DNA of 5,454 bases. Origin: Duncaniella sp. Lineage in GTDB: Bacteria > Bacteroidota > Bacteroidia > Bacteroidales > Muribaculaceae. Position numbers and translations under genes: made by a program. Numbering within the stretch: the first letter of the stretch is position 1; the number at the start of each line of letters is the position of its first letter. Below are positions 1-5,454 of this stretch, piece after piece. The notes under the pieces were generated by a model, which saw nothing but the letters and a program-made list of their open reading frames with translations, made no database searches and had not been told where the DNA came from. The stretch lies in contig JAIDJD010000245.1 in assembly GCA_029052375.1 (NCBI GenBank), forward strand, positions 1 to 5,454, given 5' to 3'.

Positions 1-49
1 GGCGGTCGCGGGGGGGATGCACGGCGGGACGATACCCTAATCCTCTAGG
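1..49 (+). other. Upstream coding-like stretch ending in an in-frame TAA
   Basis: Read from base 2, this stretch gives about twelve sense codons, nearly all ending in G or C (one ends in A), and then TAA at 38-40. This is the same frame as the gene that follows. The other two forward frames stop at 46-48 (TAG) and 52-54 (TAG) and have poorer third-position GC. It may therefore be the tail of a preceding gene, or an earlier part of the following gene cut by a nonsense codon. A run of seven Gs lies at 10-16. It is too short to assign to any family. Confidence 0.3.
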
Positions 50-1012
50 GTGGTAGCCGCGGAGACCCTGGTGTGGATCTCGGACCTCTCGGCCACCAAG
101 GCTCCGGAGGCGGTGAAGAAGCTCGCGGCCGCGGCCGCAGAGAATCCGCTCGGCAAGCTCGAGGGGATAGCAGGATGGCTGCGCCAGGGCGGCCTGGCCA
201 ACATCGTCTCTGCAACAGGCTCCGGTCCGCGCTCTACCCACGCCGAGGCCCAGGAGGCGCTCTGGAACGCCGGGACGCTGAGCTCTGACGACACCGGGCT
301 CCACCTCTCGGCCACCATGATGACCGGAGACGGCGAGCGCAAGGCCGTGGACGGACTGCGCCCCATCAACCCCGCCCTGCTCGGATATGCCGGAGACCAC
401 CCCAGGATAGCCCTCGCCTTCGGCGTGGCCCCGGGCTTCGACTGGACATCCCTCCAGAAGCTCGCGTCGCTGACGGGCGACTTCAGCACCATGGCTATGT
501 TCTCCACCGCCCTCCCCTACCTCAAAGCCATAGACGGCACGGTGATGGCCGCAGCCCAGCCCTTCGACCCCTCGCAGACGGGTCCCTTCGACATAGCCAC
601 ATGGCACTACGTCCTTCTGGCCCATATGCCTCAGGACAAGGTGGACGAGCTGCTCGGGACTGTCCGCTCGATGTGTTTCTCGGCCGGCATCTCGCCCGAG
701 GACGCCGGCGAGGGCATACTGCGCATCAGGCAGTTCGGCGGCGAGGTCTACATAGGCATGGTGGACGGATGTCTCGGCGTCTCCAACCGTCCCTTCTCGC
801 CCGCCGGGCAGAACAGCCTGGCACCCGGGTTTGTCAACAAGGCCGCCGCGGCCACAGCACTCCTCCCCTCTCTCGCTGCCTACGGCCCCGGACTCCCCTC
901 GTGGGGGCTTGAGCTCAAGGGCTCGTATGCGGGCGACGAGGCCCGCGTCGACGTCACCACCCCCGGCGCCGGCGGCCCCGTGCTCCTCAACCTCCTCAGC
1001 ATCCTCATATGA
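50..1012 (+). CDS. Putative envelope protein resembling the DUF4836 family, possibly 5'-truncated
   Basis: The frame gives 320 residues from GTG 50 to TGA 1010-1012. There are no membrane segments and no signal peptide at this start. The pattern of segments (a strand-rich start with TLVWISD, an Ala-rich helix at about 21-32, then repeated amphipathic helix and strand units, ending in a Leu-rich tail) recalls DUF4836, a group of Bacteroidetes envelope proteins of unknown function. That match is from memory and is tentative. Members as I recall them are longer (around 500 residues) and carry a lipoprotein signal, so about the first third would be missing here. GTG 50 is the first usable start after TAA 38-40; the first in-frame ATG is at 317, which would remove a clearly coding region. 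The stop overlaps the ATPase start by 4 bases (ATGA), so the protein probably works with the ABC transporter, perhaps as its periplasmic or outer-membrane partner. That role is inference. Confidence 0.6.
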   Translation: MVAAETLVWISDLSATKAPEAVKKLAAAAAENPLGKLEGIAGWLRQGGLANIVSATGSGPRSTHAEAQEALWNAGTLSSDDTGLHLSATMMTGDGERKAVDGLRPINPALLGYAGDHPRIALAFGVAPGFDWTSLQKLASLTGDFSTMAMFSTALPYLKAIDGTVMAAAQPFDPSQTGPFDIATWHYVLLAHMPQDKVDELLGTVRSMCFSAGISPEDAGEGILRIRQFGGEVYIGMVDGCLGVSNRPFSPAGQNSLAPGFVNKAAAATALLPSLAAYGPGLPSWGLELKGSYAGDEARVDVTTPGAGGPVLLNLLSILI

Positions 1013-1671
1013 TAGGAGAGATCACCCTCAGGGGTGTGCTGCCGAGGGTGTTCCGCGGCGGCGAGAACGAGCCCCCGGTCTGCCGCTCGGAGGTCTGGGC
1101 CGTCCCCGAACTGACCTTCGCCCGCCCGTCCGCATGGCTGGTCGAGGCCGAGAGCGGCGCGGGCAAGTCGAGCCTCTGCGCCTTCATCTACGGCGCCCGC
1201 GAGGACTATGACGGCGCCATACTCTTCGACGGCGAGGATATCCGCGGCTACGGCATAGAGCGGTGGTGCCGCCTGCGCACACACGCCCTGGCCTACCTGC
1301 CCCAGGATATGAGACTCTTCCCGGAGCTGACAGCCGTGGAGAACATAATGATCAAGAACCGCCTGACCGACTTCCGCTCCGAGGCCGAGATAAGGTCTCA
1401 GCTCGCAGGCCTCGGACTGGCCGCCAAGGCCGACATCCGCGCCGGGCTCCTCTCCGTGGGCCAGCAGCAGAGGGTGGCCATCCTGCGCGCGCTCTGCCAG
1501 CCCTTCGACTTCCTGCTCGTCGACGAGCCCGTCAGCCACCTCGACCCACGCAACAACGCCGCCGTCGCCGAGCTGATAACCTCCGAGGCCGAGACCCGCG
1601 GAGCCGCCGTCATCGCCACATCGGTGGGCGTCAAGCTCGCTGTCAAAGACTACAACACACTGCATCTATGA
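1009..1671 (+). CDS. ABC transporter ATP-binding protein, MacB/LolD-like, with degenerate motifs
   Basis: This is a single 220-residue nucleotide-binding domain, the usual length for the free ATPases that pair with FtsX/MacB-type permeases. It would sit on the inner face of the cytoplasmic membrane and drive the neighbouring permease. Visible motifs are Walker A AESGAGKS (47-54), Q-loop Gln99 in LPQD, signature LSVGQQQR (148-155), Walker B FLLVDEP (168-174) with catalytic Glu173, and D-loop SHLD (176-179). Three positions depart from consensus: Ala47 for the first P-loop Gly, Val150 for the first Gly of LSGGQ, and Ser205 at the place of the H-loop His (ATS instead of VTH). Lys53, Asp172 and Glu173 are intact, so nucleotide binding and some hydrolysis are still plausible. 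The ATG start overlaps the stop of the previous gene, and its own stop overlaps the start of the permease, both as ATGA. The substrate is unknown. Confidence 0.93.
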   Translation: MIGEITLRGVLPRVFRGGENEPPVCRSEVWAVPELTFARPSAWLVEAESGAGKSSLCAFIYGAREDYDGAILFDGEDIRGYGIERWCRLRTHALAYLPQDMRLFPELTAVENIMIKNRLTDFRSEAEIRSQLAGLGLAAKADIRAGLLSVGQQQRVAILRALCQPFDFLLVDEPVSHLDPRNNAAVAELITSEAETRGAAVIATSVGVKLAVKDYNTLHL

Positions 1672-2864
1672 CACACCCTGCCAAGCCGGACAATATACTC
1701 GGACGCCTGCTGAGACACAACGTCAGCCTCGGGCAGATGCTCGGCTATGCCCTCTCAAACCTCATCGGCCTCGTGATAGTCATCACGGCCATGCAGTTCT
1801 ACCGCGACGTCATGGCCGCCACGGGCGCCGAAGACTCGTTCATAGCCTCAGACTACATGGTCATATCAAAGAAAGTGGAAGGGCTCGGCGGCACGGCGCC
1901 CTTCACCCCCGCAGAGGTGGCCGACATCAAGGCCCAGCCCTGGGCGGCCTCGGCCGGGGCGTTCAAGACCGCCGGATTCAACGTCGGGGCCTCTGTAGAG
2001 ATGGGCGGAGGCAGCCTCTCGACTGCCCTGTTCCTCGAGGCCATACCGGACGAGTATTTCGACATCACCCCCGAGGGATGGGCCGACTACGACCCCGCCT
2101 CGGGCCAGCCCGTGCCCGTGGTAATATCCAAAGACTACCTCACGCTCTACAACTTCGGCTTCGCGGCCTCGCGAGGTCTGCCGCAGATGTCCGAACAGCT
2201 AATGGGCGCCATGCCCCTGAGGCTGATGCTCAGCGGCGGAGGGAGGTCTGAGTGGATGCCGGCGAGGATAGCGGGATTCTCCTCGCGCCTCAACACCATA
2301 GCCGTCCCCGAGCGGTTTATGGACTGGGCCAACGCCCGATATGGCGACGGCGGCGAGGCCGACCCGTCGCGGCTGATAGTGAGGCTGAGCCAGGCCGGAG
2401 ACCCCGAGGCCATGGAGTATATCCGCGCCCACGGCTACGAGACCGCGGGCGACCGCGAGGCGGGCGGCAAGACGGCCTACTTCCTGTCGATAGCCACAGG
2501 CGTTGTGGCAGGCATCGGCACCCTCATCTCTCTGCTCGCACTCTTCATACTGATACTCAGCATCCGCCTCCTCTTGCAGAAAAACCGCGCCAAGCTCCAC
2601 GACCTGATGATGCTCGGCTACACACCCGCATCCATCGCCGCGCTATACCGCCGCGGCATCCTCGCCTGCAACGCCGCCGTGCTCGGCGCGTCCTGCGCCG
2701 CCATGACCGCCGCCTCCCTGGCCTGGCGCCCCGCCATAGAGAGCCTCGGAGCCTCCGGCGCAAGCCTCTGGCCCACCCTGCTCACGGCTCTGGCCCTCGC
2801 CGCGGCCGTCACGCTCACAGCCTTCGCGGCCGTCTCGCGCAACATCCGCTCGGCGTTCCGCTGA
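1668..2864 (+). CDS. ABC transporter permease, FtsX/MacB-like family
   Basis: This 398-residue membrane protein has the four-helix layout of FtsX/MacB/LolC permeases: one helix near the N-terminus (about 24-45), a large extracytoplasmic domain (about 46-268), then three helices (about 270-303, 330-353 and 367-390). Between helices 2 and 3 lies QKNRAKLHDLMMLGYTPASI (304-323), which fits the cytoplasmic coupling segment that contacts the ATPase in this family. The outer domain contains LYNFGFA (160-166), GFSSRLNTIAVP (203-214) and FMDWAN (217-222), which I recognise as conserved in a Bacteroidetes permease group. Such proteins usually act as mechanotransmitters on lipoproteins, peptides or cell-wall enzymes, not as channels. 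ATG 1668 is chosen because it gives the ATGA overlap with the ATPase stop; the open frame further upstream only runs through the ATPase gene in another frame. The substrate cannot be told from sequence. Confidence 0.92.
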   Translation: MTHPAKPDNILGRLLRHNVSLGQMLGYALSNLIGLVIVITAMQFYRDVMAATGAEDSFIASDYMVISKKVEGLGGTAPFTPAEVADIKAQPWAASAGAFKTAGFNVGASVEMGGGSLSTALFLEAIPDEYFDITPEGWADYDPASGQPVPVVISKDYLTLYNFGFAASRGLPQMSEQLMGAMPLRLMLSGGGRSEWMPARIAGFSSRLNTIAVPERFMDWANARYGDGGEADPSRLIVRLSQAGDPEAMEYIRAHGYETAGDREAGGKTAYFLSIATGVVAGIGTLISLLALFILILSIRLLLQKNRAKLHDLMMLGYTPASIAALYRRGILACNAAVLGASCAAMTAASLAWRPAIESLGASGASLWPTLLTALALAAAVTLTAFAAVSRNIRSAFR

Positions 2865-2896
2865 AAAAAAAAGCGACTGCGCCCGCATCTCCGGCT

Positions 2897-2920
2897 TCTT
2901 GTACTTATACAGGATTTTTT
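2897..2920 (+). terminator. Possible weak intrinsic terminator after the ABC operon
   Basis: TCTTGTA at 2897-2903 can pair with TACAGGA at 2908-2914 (seven pairs, one of them a G-U) around the loop CTTA, followed directly by six Ts at 2915-2920. The position, 33 bases after the permease stop, is right for ending the ABC operon transcript. The stem has only two G-C pairs, and the same bases carry the promoter of the next gene, so the hairpin may be incidental. Confidence 0.3.
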
Positions 2921-2929
2921 GTAATTTTG
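2899..2929 (+). promoter_or_regulatory. Bacteroidetes-type primary sigma promoter for the antiporter gene
   Basis: TTG at 2899-2901 and TAATTTTG at 2922-2929, followed by C, are 20 bp apart. This matches the Bacteroidetes consensus of a TTTG-like -33 element and a TAnnTTTG -7 element with a spacer of about 19-21 bp. Transcription would begin at about 2934-2938, giving a leader of roughly 35-40 bases before ATG 2973. It lies in the only AT-rich patch of a GC-rich window, in a 108-base gap that starts with nine As (2864-2872). No operator-like palindrome was evident. Confidence 0.8.
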
Positions 2930-2972
2930 CGGTGCGGACCGTGATGCCGCCAAACCGCCCTCCGAACATCCC

Positions 2973-5108
2973 ATGCTTGCCTCAGCCCCTCTCATAAGCC
3001 AGCCCGTGCCCATCTTCCTGACGGTGATGGCCATCCTGCTTGTGACCCCCCTGGTCTTCAACCGGCTCAAGATACCGTACGTCATCGGACTCATCATAGC
3101 GGGCGTGGCCGTGGGACCGCACGGGTTCGGGATACTCGACCAGGACAAGAGCTTCGAGGTATTCGGCCAGGTAGGCATCCTGTACCTGATGTTCCTCGCA
3201 GGCATCGAGATAGATATGTATCACCTGCGCATGAATCTGCGCAGGGGCCTTGTCTTCGGGGTCTTCACCTTCCTGATACCGCTGGTTCTCGGCGCGGCGG
3301 CGGCCATCCTGTTCCTGAAGATGGGAATGATAGAGGCCACGCTCCTGGCGTCGATGTTCGCGGCCCATACCCTGCTCGCATACCCGATAGCGGCGCGCTT
3401 CGGCGTCACCAAGTCGCCGGCGGTGATCATAGCCATCGCGGGCACCATCGTCACCGTGCTCGGTTCTCTCGTGGTGCTGGCCGGTGTGCTCGGCGTGGTG
3501 CGCGAGGGCTCCATACGCTCGATGCTCCCCGTGCTGGGCTACCTGATGGTCTATGCGGGTGTCATATACTACACCTATCCGAGGCTCACGCGCTGGTTTT
3601 TCAAGAAGTATCACGACGGCATATCCCAGTTTGTCTACGTCATGGTGATGGTGTTCCTTGCCGCCGCCGTGGCCGCGTGGATAGGGCTCGAGGGTGTCTT
3701 CGGAGCCTTCTATGCCGGACTTGTGCTGAACAAGTTCATACCCTCGCGCTCCACCCTGATGGGGCGGCTGGAGTTTGTGGGCAACGCGCTGTTCATCCCC
3801 TACTTCCTCATCGGCGTGGGCATGATGATAGACCTCACCGTGCTGACGCGCGGATGGGAGACGCTCTACATTGCCTCGGTGATGTGTGGGGTGGGTATGT
3901 CCACCAAGTGGCTCGCGGCCCTCGTGACCCAGAAGCTCTTCGGGCTCACCTCCACAGACCGTTCCATGATGTACCAGCTCTCCAACGCCCACACGGCCGT
4001 GGCGCTGGCGGTGGTGACCATCGGATATTCCATGGACCTCTTCGGCGTCGAGGTGCTCAACGGCACCATCCTCATGATACTCGTCACCTGCACGGTCTCC
4101 TCGATGGGGACTGCGAGAGCGGCGGCCAAGCTGAAGGTGCAGCTGCTCGAGCAGGCTCAGGCCGACGTAGACCGCGACCTCTCCACCATACGTCCCCGCA
4201 CCCTCCTGGCCATCTCCAACCCGCTGATGGCCCCCGGCATCGTAGACCTGGCCCTGGCCATGAGATTTCCGGACACTTCGGCGGCGGGCGACCTCTATGC
4301 CCTGCACGTGCGCAACGACAACTCGGCCCCCTCGCGCTCCATATCGCGCAACTCGCTCGATGTGGCCGAGCGCGCCGCCGCGACCGTAGAGGTGTCGCTC
4401 TCGACCATCGAGAGATACGACCTCAACTTCATCACCGGGGTGCTCAACACCATGCAGGAGCGCGACATCACCGAGGTGATAATAGGCCTGCACAGACGCA
4501 CGGCCCTGATAGACTCGTTCCTCGGCGACAAGATAGAGCGCCTGCTGAGGTCCACCAACCGCATGATATGCATCACGCGTTGTTTCAACCCCCTCTCCAC
4601 TCTCTCCAAGGTCTATGTGGCCGTGCCCAAGAAGGCCGAGTACGAGACCGGCTTCACACGCTGGGTGCAGGCTGTCGGAAATCTCTGCCGCCACATAGGA
4701 TGTCCGGTGGAATTCTGGTGCGAGGAAGAGACGATGAAGATGATACAATACGTACTGTCCCAGGCCCGCATAGGCATAAAGACGGGATTCTGCGCCGTGC
4801 GCAGTTTCGACGACTTTGTGCTGAAACAGAGCGCCGTGGGCCAGGACGACCTGCTGGTGGTGGTGAGCGCAAGGCGCACGTCTGTCTCGTTCGACTCGGA
4901 CATGGACGAGGTGGCGCCCTTCCTTCAGCGCTACTATCAGTCGGGCAACCTGATAATGATATACCCGGGCCAGTTCGGCTCGGAGACCGCCACGTCGCTG
5001 GCAGGGACGATGACCATGGCCGAGACCATGGCCACAGACATGACCACGGCCCCCTCTCCCATCTATCTCAAAGTCAAAAACCTACTCCGCCGCCTGCGCA
5101 AGGCCTGA
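2973..5108 (+). CDS. CPA2-type cation:proton antiporter homologue with two C-terminal Usp-like domains
   Basis: The protein has 711 residues. Residues 13-380 form a membrane domain of about 12-13 helices; residues 405-670 form a soluble region. Family marks include IPYVIGLIIAGVAVGPHGFG (34-53), FLAGIEID (74-81), GAFYAGLVLNKFIP (244-257) and EFVGNALFIPYFLIGVGMMID (267-287), typical of CPA2 exchangers (KefB/KefC/NapA relatives) in Bacteroidetes. Members swap Na+ or K+ for H+ across the inner membrane. The soluble part looks like two universal stress protein folds (about 407-540 and 545-666), a common fusion for this family, thought to be regulatory. The ATP-binding glycine motif is not evident in either. 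The expected transport-core Asp after Thr161 appears to be Val162, which questions ordinary proton coupling. The tail (674-711) is rich in Met and Thr, then basic. ATG 2973 follows a good promoter and leads straight into the first helix. Confidence 0.93.
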   Translation: MLASAPLISQPVPIFLTVMAILLVTPLVFNRLKIPYVIGLIIAGVAVGPHGFGILDQDKSFEVFGQVGILYLMFLAGIEIDMYHLRMNLRRGLVFGVFTFLIPLVLGAAAAILFLKMGMIEATLLASMFAAHTLLAYPIAARFGVTKSPAVIIAIAGTIVTVLGSLVVLAGVLGVVREGSIRSMLPVLGYLMVYAGVIYYTYPRLTRWFFKKYHDGISQFVYVMVMVFLAAAVAAWIGLEGVFGAFYAGLVLNKFIPSRSTLMGRLEFVGNALFIPYFLIGVGMMIDLTVLTRGWETLYIASVMCGVGMSTKWLAALVTQKLFGLTSTDRSMMYQLSNAHTAVALAVVTIGYSMDLFGVEVLNGTILMILVTCTVSSMGTARAAAKLKVQLLEQAQADVDRDLSTIRPRTLLAISNPLMAPGIVDLALAMRFPDTSAAGDLYALHVRNDNSAPSRSISRNSLDVAERAAATVEVSLSTIERYDLNFITGVLNTMQERDITEVIIGLHRRTALIDSFLGDKIERLLRSTNRMICITRCFNPLSTLSKVYVAVPKKAEYETGFTRWVQAVGNLCRHIGCPVEFWCEEETMKMIQYVLSQARIGIKTGFCAVRSFDDFVLKQSAVGQDDLLVVVSARRTSVSFDSDMDEVAPFLQRYYQSGNLIMIYPGQFGSETATSLAGTMTMAETMATDMTTAPSPIYLKVKNLLRRLRKA

Positions 5109-5114
5109 AAAAAG

Positions 5115-5454
5115 ATGAAGATACTCATGTGCTGCTCCGACCTCTCGTACAAAGGGGGAATGGTGAGCGTAGTCCGCAACTACCTCGGCTCCAAGGCTTG
5201 GCCCGCTGAGGTAGATATAACCTTTGTGCCCACCCACGGCGACGGCGGCAAGCTGGCGCTGGTGTCTATGTTTGCAAAGGCATGGAAGCGCATAGGCCGC
5301 ATGGCAGAGGAGGGAGAGATAGACGCGGCCCACCTGCACGTGTCCGAGCGCGGCAGCTTTGTGCGCAAGGCGCTGCTGATGAGGATGCTCCACAAGCACG
5401 GCATACCCGTGGTGCTACACCACCACGGCGCCGAGTTCGAGCCCTGGTATGCCT
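5115..5454 (+). CDS. GT4-like glycosyltransferase, N-terminal part (cut by window end)
   Basis: The first 113 residues are present and the frame is still open at 5454. The N-terminus MKILMCCSDLSYKGGMVSVV has the first beta-strand and Gly-Gly loop (14-15) of GT-B fold enzymes such as GT4 family members. HLHVSERGS (73-81) and VVLHHHGAEF (99-108) match the usual strand-loop positions of these enzymes, where HxHGAEF-like motifs line the acceptor site. Such proteins move a sugar from a nucleotide donor to a growing polysaccharide, glycolipid or glycoprotein glycan at the inner membrane. Its start lies 6 bases after the antiporter stop, behind an A-rich stretch (AAAAAAG), with no promoter in between, so it probably shares the antiporter transcript and may open a surface-polysaccharide cluster. 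The C-terminal donor-binding half lies outside the window, so the donor and product are unknown. Confidence 0.85.
   Translation, partial: MKILMCCSDLSYKGGMVSVVRNYLGSKAWPAEVDITFVPTHGDGGKLALVSMFAKAWKRIGRMAEEGEIDAAHLHVSERGSFVRKALLMRMLHKHGIPVVLHHHGAEFEPWYA

Noticed and set aside
125..138. Repeated GCGGCCGC palindrome
   Set aside because: It encodes an Ala run within the first gene and is explained by GC-rich Ala codons; no reason to see a regulatory or repeat element.
880..1665. 261-residue open frame on the - strand opposite the ABC ATPase
   Set aside because: No family features; the + strand here encodes Walker A, Walker B and signature motifs, so this is an antisense shadow.
1263..1667. Longer version of the permease starting at 1263
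   Set aside because: The added N-terminal part is a shifted-frame reading of the ATPase gene, very rich in Arg and Pro. ATG 1668 gives a normal FtsX-type start.
2864..2872. Run of nine As after the permease stop as a terminator on the - strand
   Set aside because: No - strand gene is present to be terminated and no stable stem is visible beside the run.
2982..4748. 588-residue open frame on the - strand opposite the antiporter
   Set aside because: It is rich in His, Gly, Glu and Arg with no recognisable domain, and lies entirely opposite a clear antiporter gene. Such frames arise from GC-rich codon bias on the other strand.
5012..5033. GACCATGGCC direct repeat as a mobile-element or binding site
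   Set aside because: It is only 10 bases, occurs twice inside the coding region, and encodes part of a Met/Thr-rich tail; no other element features.
3677..5209. 510-residue + strand open frame overlapping the antiporter and the next gene
   Set aside because: Its product is Arg/His/Pro/Gly-rich, typical of a shifted frame of a GC-rich gene, and it crosses the real gene boundary at 5108-5115.

Overview
The window is GC-rich DNA, almost completely coded on the + strand, and most likely comes from a member of the Bacteroidales. The best evidence is a promoter of the Bacteroidetes type at 2899-2929 (TTG, 20 bp, TAATTTTG). Starts also lack Shine-Dalgarno motifs, and the ABC permease and antiporter have the sequence style of Bacteroidetes families. 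High GC with heavy use of the Ile codon ATA would fit a gut lineage such as Muribaculaceae or Rikenellaceae, but the genus is a guess.

Region 1 (1-1671 and on to 2864) is a tight three-gene block: a putative envelope protein resembling the DUF4836 group (50-1012), an ABC ATPase (1009-1671) and an FtsX/MacB-type permease (1668-2864). Both junctions are 4-base ATGA overlaps, so the genes are probably translationally coupled and form one system. The ATPase has non-canonical residues at three conserved sites: Ala for the first Gly of Walker A, LSVGQ for LSGGQ, and Ser for the H-loop His. The first gene has a doubtful 5' end. A coding-like frame runs in from base 2 but is cut by TAA at 38-40, so the gene either starts at GTG 50 or is the 3' part of a longer, interrupted gene.

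Region 2 (2865-2972) is the only real gap between genes. It holds the promoter for the next gene, and a weak hairpin followed by six Ts that overlaps this promoter.

Region 3 (2973-5108) is a 711-residue CPA2-type cation:proton antiporter homologue fused to two degenerate Usp-like cytosolic domains. The acidic residue expected in the transport core appears to be replaced by Val162, so it may not be an ordinary proton exchanger.

Region 4 (5115-5454) is the first 113 residues of a GT4-like glycosyltransferase. It starts 6 bases after the antiporter stop and runs off the window; it is probably co-transcribed with the antiporter.

No RNA genes, CRISPR arrays, insertion sequences or attachment sites were seen. 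The ABC block is the best candidate here for a conserved but uncharacterised envelope system.
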